Shown here: positions 1 to 7,084 of the stretch, in pieces
How positions within the stretch are numbered: the stretch's first letter is position 1
How the letters are laid out: each line of letters opens with the position of its first letter
From: Anoxypelagibacter denitrificans
GTDB taxonomy: Bacteria > Pseudomonadota > Alphaproteobacteria > Pelagibacterales > Pelagibacteraceae
Direction of reading: 5' to 3'
DNA length: 31,864 nt
Assembly: GCA_017640265.1 (NCBI GenBank)
Contig: JAGFVZ010000004.1
Coordinates: 1 to 31,864 of the forward strand
Translations under genes and position numbers: made by a program
The notes under the pieces: generated by a model
Database searches by the model: none
Told to the model about the DNA's origin: nothing
Seen by the model: the letters and a program-made list of their open reading frames with translations, nothing else

Positions 1-2481
1 TCTGGAGAAAGCTGGAAGAACAAGATTACTGTTATAGACAACCGTTTTATATCAGAAAGAGTAAATCAATTAAGAAATTGGAATATTAATTTTGTTAATG
101 AAGACATTGTCAATTCTGAAAATGTTAAAAAATTTTTGAATGAAGCAGATGTTGTTCATCACTTAGCAGGAATTACCAGCGTAGCAAGAACCAAAGATGA
201 AATTAATGAAGCTACCAATGAAGAGATGAATAGAGTTGGTTTGAAAGGAACTGAAATAGTGCTTTCAGAAATTTCAGAAAATTGTAAAATAATATTTCCA
301 TCAACCCATGTAGTTTTTGAGGGTAAAAATTCTTTAGTGAGAGATATCAAAGAAGATTATGAAATTTTCCCCGTTTTACCTTATGCGGTAAGCAAAACTA
401 AAAATGAAGAACAGATAAAAAAATCTGGAAAAAATTATATTATTTTAAGACTTGGATCAGTTTATGGTTATTCGACTGATACAACAAGATTAAATATAAT
501 GCCCAACCTGTTTTCAAAAATCACTTCTCAAAATGGAACAATCAAGCTTTTTGCTGGCGGAAAACAATTGAAATGTTTAGTTCCATTATTTGATGTTGTG
601 CGTTGTTTTAAATTTATGGAAGAAAAAGACGATATAAAATTTGAAACTTTTCATTTATCTAAAGATTCTGTAACTGTTAAACAGGTTGCAGAAATTTGTA
701 AAAAAATAAATCCAAAAGTTAAAATTGAAAAAACAAGCGATAAGATTCCCAATCTAGGCTATAGCCTTTCAAATGAAAAATTATTAGGTACAGGATTTAA
801 ATTTCTTTATAATTTAGAAAATTCGCTTCGAGAGATGATAATGAAATGGTCAGAACAAGAAATTCCAAAAAATCTTGAACATGTTAAAAAAGGAGAAAAA
901 GAATTTATAGACGCAAGAGGAAAAATTAGCAATTATGAATTACCTGAACCAATAAATCTCATTGGCTACATTGAATCCAAAAAAGGAACTGTTAGAGCAA
1001 ATCATTTTCATCCGATACAGGAGCAAAAATGTTTATTGGTTAAAGGTCAATTTATAAGTATCTACAAAGATTTATTAAATGAAAATTCACAAAAAGTAAC
1101 TCACGTTGTTAACGAAGGTGATTTAATTATTACCAAACCAAACGTAGCTCATGCAATGGTATTTGCAAAAGACTCTGTATTTTTAAATTTGGTAAGAGGA
1201 GAAAGGGAACATGAGAACTATGGTGTAACACATACGAAACGTTACGTTTTAGTTAATGACGATGAAAGAAAGTTGTTGCTCAATAGCTACAAATTTAATT
1301 GTCGTTCTTGTGAAAAAACAAATCTCAAAAGAGTTATTTCATTAGGTTATCAACCTTTGGCTAATAATTTACTTAATCAAAAAGATTCAAAATGTGAAAT
1401 TTATCCTTTAGAAATGAATTATTGTTTAGATTGTCATAACTGCCAACTATCTGTTGTAGTTGATCCTAAAAAGATGTTTTCAAATTATCTTTATCTTTCA
1501 TCAACTTCAAAGCCCTTTAGAGAACATTTTGAAAGCGCTGCGAAAAAATATATTAAAGAGTTTAAATTATCTCCAAAAAAATCATACGTTATTGATATCG
1601 GAAGCAATGATGGTATTGCACTTAAACCTTTTAAAGATTTAGGATTTAAAAAAATTCTTGGAGTAGAACCTGCTAAAAATTTAGCCAAATTGGCTAACAA
1701 AAATAAGATAAAAACAGTTAACTGTTTTTTGGATAAAAAAAATTTAAATAAAATTAAAAAAAATGCAGACTTAATTCTTGCTTCAAATGTATTTGCTCAC
1801 TCTGATAAATTAAAAGAAATGGCAGAGTGTATGCTTAAAATTTTAAGTAACAAGGGCACAATAATTATTGAAATTCAGTATCTTCTTAATACATTGAAAG
1901 ATCTTACTTTTGATAATATCTACCACGAGCATTATAATTATTGGTCTTTGACATCATTAGTAAATTTTTTTAATCAATTTGAATCAAAAATAATTAAAGT
2001 TGAGAGAATAAATACTCATGGCGGATCATTGCGAATCTATGTGAAAAAAGATAAAAATTCAAAAATAGATGCTAGTGTTAAGGCTTTGCTAAAAGAGGAA
2101 GATGAATTTGGTATTAAAAATTATAAAACTTACCAAGAATTTGCAGATAAAATCTATAAAATTCAAAAAAGTGTTAAAACAAATATAAAAAAGTTGAAAT
2201 CTAATGGAAAAAAATTAATCGGTTATGGCTCACCCGCAAAAGCTACAACTGCATTAAATTTCTTTGGTATTTCAAACGAAATAGATTTTATTGTCGAAGA
2301 TAATGAGTTAAAGCACGGGAAATTTATTCCTGGAGTTAAAATACCAATTGTTAACAAAAATAAAGTTTCAGATAAAAATAACACTATACTTGTTCTAGCT
2401 TGGAACTTTTTTGATGATATTAAGAAAAACAACACTCAGCTCTCAGATGAATTTATCAATATTAAAGATTTAGAGAATTAA
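1..2481 (+). CDS. Fusion sugar enzyme: SDR epimerase/reductase + cupin + C-methyltransferase (5' partial)
   Basis: The reading frame is open from base 1, so the true start lies upstream; 826 residues are visible. The TTG at 136 is internal, not a start. Numbering visible residues, 1-285 are an extended-SDR (NAD-dependent epimerase/dehydratase) lacking its first Rossmann glycines, with VVHHLAGIT and the catalytic Y128-x3-K132 (PYAVSK). Residues about 300-415 are a cupin with likely metal ligands H335, H337, E341 and H384. Residues about 430 to the end are a methyltransferase of the Methyltransf_13/SAM/Methyltransf_14 type: zinc pairs starting C434/C437 and in MNYCLDCHNC, SAM loop IDIGSNDG near 534, YHEHYNYWS, and GYGSPAKAT near 741. 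Families with these parts make deoxy- or C-methyl-branched nucleotide sugars for surface glycans, so a polysaccharide role is inferred. SDR+cupin resembles the CapF layout; the third domain is extra. Substrate unknown. Confidence 0.85.
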   Translation, partial: SGESWKNKITVIDNRFISERVNQLRNWNINFVNEDIVNSENVKKFLNEADVVHHLAGITSVARTKDEINEATNEEMNRVGLKGTEIVLSEISENCKIIFPSTHVVFEGKNSLVRDIKEDYEIFPVLPYAVSKTKNEEQIKKSGKNYIILRLGSVYGYSTDTTRLNIMPNLFSKITSQNGTIKLFAGGKQLKCLVPLFDVVRCFKFMEEKDDIKFETFHLSKDSVTVKQVAEICKKINPKVKIEKTSDKIPNLGYSLSNEKLLGTGFKFLYNLENSLREMIMKWSEQEIPKNLEHVKKGEKEFIDARGKISNYELPEPINLIGYIESKKGTVRANHFHPIQEQKCLLVKGQFISIYKDLLNENSQKVTHVVNEGDLIITKPNVAHAMVFAKDSVFLNLVRGEREHENYGVTHTKRYVLVNDDERKLLLNSYKFNCRSCEKTNLKRVISLGYQPLANNLLNQKDSKCEIYPLEMNYCLDCHNCQLSVVVDPKKMFSNYLYLSSTSKPFREHFESAAKKYIKEFKLSPKKSYVIDIGSNDGIALKPFKDLGFKKILGVEPAKNLAKLANKNKIKTVNCFLDKKNLNKIKKNADLILASNVFAHSDKLKEMAECMLKILSNKGTIIIEIQYLLNTLKDLTFDNIYHEHYNYWSLTSLVNFFNQFESKIIKVERINTHGGSLRIYVKKDKNSKIDASVKALLKEEDEFGIKNYKTYQEFADKIYKIQKSVKTNIKKLKSNGKKLIGYGSPAKATTALNFFGISNEIDFIVEDNELKHGKFIPGVKIPIVNKNKVSDKNNTILVLAWNFFDDIKKNNTQLSDEFINIKDLEN

Positions 2482-2482
2482 A

Positions 2483-2686
2483 TTACTTTTTTAGATATTT
2501 TTCGGCTTGTAAAATTATTTTTTCAGTACTCTTTGGTATATTGTCCATTTTTCTTTTTGAATTGTTAATTTCATTTTCTAATTTTAGGACTTTTTCTTCA
2601 TCTTTAAGCAATAATACTTTTTCTTCTTCTTTTAGTAATAAATTGACAGCATTTAAAATTTCTTTTACTGGATATTTTTTATTCAT
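2483..2686 (-). CDS. Small charged coiled-coil protein, unknown function
   Basis: A 67-residue reading frame starting MNKKYPVKEIL. This start is preferred because its ATG overlaps the stop of the upstream acetoacetyl-CoA synthetase gene by 8 nt (ATGAATAA), the style of coupling used throughout this window; another ATG at 2704 would add six residues. The protein is rich in Lys, Glu and Leu, has no membrane segment, and holds a 9-residue tandem repeat (LLLKEEEKV / LLLKDEEKV) that predicts an amphipathic helix or coiled coil. I do not recognise the family. It is probably co-transcribed with the synthetase. Its stop lies 1 nt from the stop of the convergent fusion gene. It could be a chance frame, but the coupling and the coherent composition argue for a real gene. 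Confidence 0.6.
   Translation of the reverse strand: MNKKYPVKEILNAVNLLLKEEEKVLLLKDEEKVLKLENEINNSKRKMDNIPKSTEKIILQAEKYLKK
2589..2640. repeat. 27-nt-period imperfect tandem duplication
   Basis: Two 25-nt stretches, 2589-2613 and 2616-2640, match at 22 of 25 positions with a period of 27 nt (nine codons) inside the small coiled-coil gene. They encode the duplicated LLLK(E/D)EEKV segment. Keeping the period a multiple of three supports selection on the reading frame. Confidence 0.7.
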
Positions 2687-4643
2687 TAAGCAGGCCTTTT
2701 TCATATAAATTTTTAAAAAATTTTATGCTTTCTGGATTAGATAGTGCTTCTAAATTTTCAATATTTTCACCATGAATAGTTTTTTTTACAGCTAATTCAA
2801 CAATCTTTCCACTTTTAGTTCTGGGTATTTCGGGTATTTCTATAACTTTGTGTGGAACATGTTTAGGTGAACAGTTATCTTTAATCTTGCTCTTGATAAA
2901 ATTAATTTCTTCCACTCCTAGTTTTTTTTTTGTTTCCATAACTACAAATAATATTATTCTCACATCGTCTTTCCAGTTTTGTCCCACCGCCAGGCTTTCA
3001 CGAACAAATTCTATATTTTCAACTTGACGATAAATTTCAGCAGTACCCATTCTCACTCCACCAGGATTTAATGTTGTATCTGATCTTCCCAGCATTATAA
3101 AACCACCATTTTGTGTTTTTTGAATGAAATCACCATGATACCAAACATTTTTATATTTTGAAAAGTATGCTTTTTTAAGTTTTTTATTATTCATATCATT
3201 CCAAAATTTAATTGGTATTGTTGGGAAAGGATTTTTGATAACTAACTCACCTTTATGATTGGCACCAACGCTTTCCCCTTTTTCATTAAAAATATCTACA
3301 TCAATACCTAAACTTTCTCCCTGAATTTCTCCAGCATGTACGTTAGAAAAAATATTACCTAAAACCAAACAACCAACGACATCAGTTCCGCCACTTATTG
3401 AATTCAAATGAACGTCATTTTTAATATTTTTGTAAACAAACTCAAAACTTTCTTTTACAAGAGGAGAGCCTGTAGATGCGATCATTTTTAAATTTGATAG
3501 ATCTAGATTGTTAAAATTAAAATTTTCTTTTTTTAAATAATCTATATACTTAGCACTCACACCAAATAAATTAATTTTTTCCTTTTCACAGAATTTTATC
3601 AATGTGTCTTTACATGGATACGTTGGAGATCCATCATATAGGTACAGAGTAGCACCGCGAGACAATCCACCAACCAACCAATTCCACATCATCCAGCCAG
3701 TAGTCGTATAGTAGAAAATTTTATCACTATTTGAAATATTACAATGTAGGGAAAATTCTTTGTTATGTTCAATTAAGGCATTACCCGCACCATGAGTAAT
3801 ACATTTTGGAACACCAGTAGTTCCACTAGAGTATAAAATATAAAGAGGATGGTTAAAGCAAAATTTTTTAAAAACTTTGTTAACTTTAGATTTTTCAAGC
3901 ACAGAATTAAAATTGGTATATTTGGGATCTAATTGTTTTTCGAATTCATTGTCATATGAAAAAACAATAACTTTTTTTATGGATTTAATTTTTTTTAGAA
4001 TTTGAGGAATTTTTTCTAATATATCTATTTTTTTGCCATTATAAAAATAATGTTCACAGGTTATCAATATCTTTGGTTTTATTTGTAGAAATCTATCTAC
4101 TATACCTTGGACTCCAAAATCTGGGGAACAGGATGACCATATTAATCCATTTTTTGATACGGCCAGAAATGATATAATCGTTTCAATCGAATTAGGAACA
4201 TAAGCAGCCACTCTATCTTTTTCTTTTAAATTTATTTTTTTTAAATAAGAAGAAAATTTACAGACACTTTCGTATAATTTATTCCAAGTGATTTTCTTTT
4301 TTATACCTTTTTCTGAAAAAAAACTTATGGCAATTTCATCATTTTTTTTTGGTAAAAGATTTTCTGAATAATTTAGTTTAGATTCTGGAAAGAAAATATT
4401 TTTGTAAAATACTTTGTTTTTTTTTATAATTCTTTTTCCTTTTACCCCTTTAATTTTTGTAAAATTCCAAACCTCAGACCAGAAAATTTCTGGATTTTTA
4501 ACTGACCATTTCCAAAGATTTTCAAAATCAACATTATGTTTTAAAAAGTGTTTTTTTTCTAATTGCTTACAAAACTTTTTTAATTGCGATTTGTCTTTTA
4601 TCGCCTCATTCGGAGACCATAATGAAGAATGACTTTTCACCAT
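2679..4643 (-). CDS. aacS: Acetoacetyl-CoA synthetase
   Basis: A 654-residue ANL-superfamily adenylate-forming enzyme that would convert acetoacetate, ATP and CoA to acetoacetyl-CoA in the cytoplasm. The length and the N-terminal cap (SLWSPNEAI, then WKWSVKNPEIFWSEVWNF) fit acetoacetyl-CoA synthetase better than acetyl-CoA synthetase. Visible motifs are the P-loop YSSGTTGVPK at 271-280, TTTGWMMWNW, ISGGTDVVGC, the YHGDF motif, RSDTTLNPGGVRMGTAEIY, and the C-terminal catalytic lysine K613 in PRTKSGK. Its start lies 6 nt after the zinc-ribbon gene and its end overlaps the small coiled-coil gene, so the three probably form one transcript. Known biology of the family suggests use of ketone bodies or a link to short-chain acyl-CoA metabolism. 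Exact acyl specificity cannot be proved from motifs alone. Confidence 0.88.
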   Translation of the reverse strand: MVKSHSSLWSPNEAIKDKSQLKKFCKQLEKKHFLKHNVDFENLWKWSVKNPEIFWSEVWNFTKIKGVKGKRIIKKNKVFYKNIFFPESKLNYSENLLPKKNDEIAISFFSEKGIKKKITWNKLYESVCKFSSYLKKINLKEKDRVAAYVPNSIETIISFLAVSKNGLIWSSCSPDFGVQGIVDRFLQIKPKILITCEHYFYNGKKIDILEKIPQILKKIKSIKKVIVFSYDNEFEKQLDPKYTNFNSVLEKSKVNKVFKKFCFNHPLYILYSSGTTGVPKCITHGAGNALIEHNKEFSLHCNISNSDKIFYYTTTGWMMWNWLVGGLSRGATLYLYDGSPTYPCKDTLIKFCEKEKINLFGVSAKYIDYLKKENFNFNNLDLSNLKMIASTGSPLVKESFEFVYKNIKNDVHLNSISGGTDVVGCLVLGNIFSNVHAGEIQGESLGIDVDIFNEKGESVGANHKGELVIKNPFPTIPIKFWNDMNNKKLKKAYFSKYKNVWYHGDFIQKTQNGGFIMLGRSDTTLNPGGVRMGTAEIYRQVENIEFVRESLAVGQNWKDDVRIILFVVMETKKKLGVEEINFIKSKIKDNCSPKHVPHKVIEIPEIPRTKSGKIVELAVKKTIHGENIENLEALSNPESIKFFKNLYEKGLLNE

Positions 4644-4649
4644 TAATTT

Positions 4650-5165
4650 TTATCTAAAAAAATCTAAAATAAAAATTTTAAAATTATCTAAAGTTTCAAA
4701 TAAATGATCAGCAAAATTGTTTAGGACCTCAAAAAAATAGTCAATATAAGATTCAAGAAAAGGAAATTGTATTACAATTGTGCTTTCAGCAAGCTTTAGC
4801 ACGCCTATGAAGGATAAAAAAATTATTGATATAATGATTATATAGTAAAAAAAACCTAAACCAGAACCTTCCACATCCTTAGGTGATTTTTTTGTTAATC
4901 CCTCTTTCTGAGCATAGTCTTGAACAGCAACACCCCATTTTTGTTTCATATAATCTTTTGAATATGCAGCTGGCATTTTTCTTTTTTTTGTTCTTTTTTT
5001 CTTAACAGAAATTGGCTTTGCTTTAACAGGACTTTCGCTTTTTTTAATGGGGAGCTGTTTCCATTTATTTGAACAAGCACTACACTGTACAGTTCTACCC
5101 TCAGCAGGTATTGCGTTATCAGGCACCACAAATCTTTTTTCACATTTTGTACAAGTAATAATCAT
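4650..5165 (-). CDS. MJ0042-type zinc-ribbon protein with one membrane segment
   Basis: 171 residues. The N-terminus is a zinc finger of the kind seen in proteobacterial MJ0042-family proteins: C5-x2-C8 and C28-x2-C31 around a short beta ribbon (VVPDNAIPAEGRTVQC). A strongly basic linker with KKRTKKRK follows at about 41-63, then one hydrophobic helix at about 103-126 and an aromatic, acidic C-terminal tail. The layout suggests a cytoplasmic ribbon anchored to the inner membrane. Function is unknown; in other alphaproteobacteria such proteins are annotated only by the finger. It is first in the unit with acetoacetyl-CoA synthetase. A possible minus-strand promoter is TTGTCA (5204-5199), a 17-nt spacer and TATAGA (5181-5176), which would leave almost no 5' UTR; this is weak. 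Confidence 0.78.
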   Translation of the reverse strand: MIITCTKCEKRFVVPDNAIPAEGRTVQCSACSNKWKQLPIKKSESPVKAKPISVKKKRTKKRKMPAAYSKDYMKQKWGVAVQDYAQKEGLTKKSPKDVEGSGLGFFYYIIIISIIFLSFIGVLKLAESTIVIQFPFLESYIDYFFEVLNNFADHLFETLDNFKIFILDFFR

Positions 5166-5216
5166 CTATCTTTTATCTATAATATAATTTCTATAAATTG
5201 ACAAAGGTTTAAGGTT

Positions 5217-5245
5217 TTTACATTTCTATTTTTTTGTTGTATACC
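5217..5245 (+). promoter_or_regulatory. Candidate sigma70 promoter for the tRNA pair
   Basis: TTTACA at 5217-5222 (5 of 6 to the -35 consensus), a 17-nt spacer, and TATACC at 5240-5245 (4 of 6 to the -10). The predicted start near 5252 is about 12 nt before tRNA-Val. Spacing and position are right; no experiment is available. Confidence 0.5.
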
Positions 5246-5263
5246 ACATTTCGTTTTGGTTTA

Positions 5264-5339
5264 GGGCGGTTAGCTCAGTTGGTAGAGCATCTCGTTTACA
5301 CCGAGAGGGTCATAGGTTCGAGTCCTTTACCGCCCACCA
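5264..5339 (+). tRNA. tRNA-Val (anticodon UAC)
   Basis: A full cloverleaf. The acceptor GGGCGGT pairs with ACCGCCC, the D arm is TAGCTCAGTTGGTAGAGC, and the anticodon stem TCTCG/CGAGA has the 7-nt loop TTTACAC giving anticodon TAC. The T arm contains GGTTCGAGTCC, the discriminator is A at 5336, and CCA is encoded at 5337-5339. It lies 4 nt before tRNA-Asp, so the two are probably one transcript. Confidence 0.97.
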
Positions 5340-5343
5340 AATT

Positions 5344-5420
5344 GGGGGTGTAGCTCAGTTGGTTAGAGCGCCTGCCTGTCACGCAGGAGGTCGCCGGTTC
5401 GAGCCCGGTCACTCCCGCCA
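5344..5420 (+). tRNA. tRNA-Asp (anticodon GUC)
   Basis: A full cloverleaf. The acceptor GGGGGTG pairs with CACTCCC with one G-U wobble, and the D arm is TAGCTCAGTTGGTTAGAGC. The anticodon stem CCTGC/GCAGG has loop CTGTCAC giving anticodon GTC. The T arm contains GGTTCGAGCCC, the discriminator is G, as expected for tRNA-Asp, and CCA is encoded at 5418-5420. Confidence 0.97.
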
Positions 5421-5474
5421 TTATTGATGATTATTTTCGTTTAAATTAACAATAATGTGAATATCTCCTGACTG

Positions 5475-5504
5475 TACACTTATGTCTTATACACTTATGT
5501 CTTA
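5475..5504. repeat. Perfect 15-bp tandem repeat upstream of nuoA
   Basis: The 15-mer TACACTTATGTCTTA occurs at 5475-5489 and again at 5490-5504 with no mismatch or spacer. It lies in the 160-nt gap between tRNA-Asp and nuoA, about 75 nt before the nuoA start. It could be a paired protein-binding site or simple replication slippage. Confidence 0.9.
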
Positions 5505-5533
5505 GATGATATATGTTTGATGAAGTAAATTAA

Positions 5534-5564
5534 TATAAGAATCCCCAAGCTATAGGTATTGGGG
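5534..5564 (+). promoter_or_regulatory. nuoA upstream region: possible -10 and a CCCCAA/TTGGGG hairpin
   Basis: TATAAG at 5534-5539 is a plausible -10, but no good -35 is seen at the right distance. Just after it, CCCCAA (5543-5548) can pair with TTGGGG (5559-5564) around a 10-nt loop. The hairpin is GC-rich for this window and lacks a T tract, so it is not a normal terminator. If transcription starts near 5546 it would be the 5' end of the complex I message. The rest of 5421-5580 shows nothing else I can name. Confidence 0.35.
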
Positions 5565-5580
5565 TAGATATTGATAAGCA

Positions 5581-5949
5581 ATGATTTTTGATTTTTTGTC
5601 AGAATACCTGTCGATTATAATTTTTTTATTTATTGCTCTAGCATTAAGTATAGGATTTGTTTTTATAAATTTTATACTTTCCCCTAAAAATCCTGATCCG
5701 GAAAAACTGTCAACTTATGAATGTGGCTTTGAAGCTTTTGACAATTCAAGAATTGAATTTGATATAAGATTTTATCTAGTAGCTATACTTTTTATTATTT
5801 TTGACTTAGAAATTGCTTTTTTATTTCCCTGGGCTATTTCTTTAGGAAATATTGGTCTTCTAGGTTTTTTTTCAATGATGATTTTTTTATCTATCCTAAC
5901 CATAGGATTTATTTATGAGTGGAAAAAGGGAGCGCTAGAATGGGAATAA
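5581..5949 (+). CDS. nuoA: NADH-quinone oxidoreductase subunit A
   Basis: 122 residues, the usual NuoA length, with three hydrophobic helices (about 9-30, 62-82 and 90-112). The conserved loop after helix 1 carries the family signature KNPDPEKLSTYECGFEAF, followed by RFYLVAILFIIFDLEIAFLFPWA. NuoA is a small inner-membrane subunit next to the quinone chamber of complex I, and the Cys in YECGF lies in the loop that moves during turnover. It is the first gene of the complex I operon. The ribosome site is weak (GATAAGC before the ATG). It overlaps the chosen nuoB start by 10 nt. Confidence 0.96.
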   Translation: MIFDFLSEYLSIIIFLFIALALSIGFVFINFILSPKNPDPEKLSTYECGFEAFDNSRIEFDIRFYLVAILFIIFDLEIAFLFPWAISLGNIGLLGFFSMMIFLSILTIGFIYEWKKGALEWE

Positions 5950-6476
5950 ATCTTTCGAATTTTAAAAAAAAAGAAGAAAGAATGCCGGGGGAATTTAAAA
6001 AAATTTCTAAAGATTTTAGCGAAAAAGGATTCGTAACGGTTTCATCAGAAAACCTTATTAACTGGGCAAGAACAGGATCACTTCATTGGATGACCTTTGG
6101 TTTAGCTTGTTGTGCAGTTGAGATGATGCAAGCGTCAATGCCAAGATATGATCTTGAGAGATTTGGAGCTGCTCCTAGAGCATCACCTAGACAATCTGAT
6201 GTAATAATAGTTGCTGGTACATTAACGAATAAAATGGCAGCGCCTCTCAGAAAGGTTTACGATCAAATGCCAGAACCAAGATATGTTATATCTATGGGAA
6301 GCTGTGCTAACGGGGGTGGTTATTACCACTATTCGTACTCTGTTGTAAGGGGGTGCGATAAGATAATTCCAGTGGATATCTATGTTCCTGGGTGCCCACC
6401 ATCTGCTGAATCATTACTTTATGGAATTCTTCAACTTCAAAGAAAAATTAGAAGAGAAGGTACTCAGAGAAGATAG
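5940..6476 (+). CDS. nuoB: NADH-quinone oxidoreductase subunit B
   Basis: 178 residues from the ATG at 5940. This start is chosen over the in-frame GTG at 5919 because GGGAG (5928-5932) sits 7 nt before it and family members begin about here. NuoB holds the terminal [4Fe-4S] cluster N2 that passes electrons to quinone. The ligands are visible: C57 and C58 in FGLACCAVEMM, the Cys in MGSCANGGG, and the Cys in VPGCPPSAE. It is a soluble subunit at the junction of the peripheral and membrane arms. The start overlaps nuoA and nuoC follows after 8 nt. Confidence 0.96.
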   Translation: MGINLSNFKKKEERMPGEFKKISKDFSEKGFVTVSSENLINWARTGSLHWMTFGLACCAVEMMQASMPRYDLERFGAAPRASPRQSDVIIVAGTLTNKMAAPLRKVYDQMPEPRYVISMGSCANGGGYYHYSYSVVRGCDKIIPVDIYVPGCPPSAESLLYGILQLQRKIRREGTQRR

Positions 6477-6484
6477 TAGCTATC

Positions 6485-7084
6485 ATGAAACTGACAGATT
6501 TAGATAAACTATTAAACTCAGAACTAACAACAAAAATAAAAAATTCATCTATAAAGAACGATGAACTTTTAGTGAAAGTTGAGGTTGATAACTTATATTC
6601 GACACTCTTATTTTTAAAAACAAATGAACAATGTAAATTTAAACAATTAATTGATATTGTAGCAGTAGATTATCTTGGTGACGACCAAAGATTTAGAATT
6701 TATTATTTGCTTTTAAGTCATGAAAACAATTTAAGAATTAAAGTTTCAATCAATCTTAGTATAGATAAAAAAGTTCCATCTATTGTTAAACTTTATCCAT
6801 CTTCTAATTGGATGGAGAGAGAGGTTTTTGACATGTATGGGATTAAGTTCAAAAACCATCCGGATCTTAGAAGAATATTAACAGACTATAATTTTAAAGG
6901 TTTCCCGTTAAGAAAAGATTTTCCACTCACTGGTTTTAACGAGGTCAGATATAGCGAAAAAGAAAAAAAAGTAATTTATGAGCCAGTAAAATTAGAACAA
7001 GATTATAGAAATTTTGATTTTGAAAGCCCATGGGAAGGAACAAAGTATATAAAAGATGCAAAATTAAAAAATAAAGATGACTAA
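6485..7084 (+). CDS. nuoC: NADH-quinone oxidoreductase subunit C
   Basis: 199 residues, matching separate NuoC (30-kDa subunit) rather than a NuoCD fusion. The family signature is present: SNWMEREVFDMYGIKFKNHPDLRRILTDYNFKGFPLRKDFPLTGF at about 115-160. The tail PWEGTKYIKDAK is typical of alphaproteobacterial and mitochondrial-like homologues. It has no cofactor and supports NuoD and NuoB in the quinone-reducing module. Its last 8 nt overlap the start of nuoD (ATGACTAA), which suggests translational coupling. Confidence 0.95.
   Translation: MKLTDLDKLLNSELTTKIKNSSIKNDELLVKVEVDNLYSTLLFLKTNEQCKFKQLIDIVAVDYLGDDQRFRIYYLLLSHENNLRIKVSINLSIDKKVPSIVKLYPSSNWMEREVFDMYGIKFKNHPDLRRILTDYNFKGFPLRKDFPLTGFNEVRYSEKEKKVIYEPVKLEQDYRNFDFESPWEGTKYIKDAKLKNKDD

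Noticed and set aside
5198..5203. A perfect TTGACA as the -35 of the tRNA promoter
   Set aside because: No acceptable -10 is found 15-19 nt downstream; TTTACA at 5217 with TATACC at 5240 has the right 17-nt spacing.
5421..5455. TTATTG ... CAATAA inverted repeat after tRNA-Asp as a terminator
   Set aside because: Only 6 AT pairs around a loop of about 24 nt and no T tract; too weak.
5475..5504. Tandem 15-mers as the start of a CRISPR array
   Set aside because: Two adjacent copies without spacers and no cas genes nearby.
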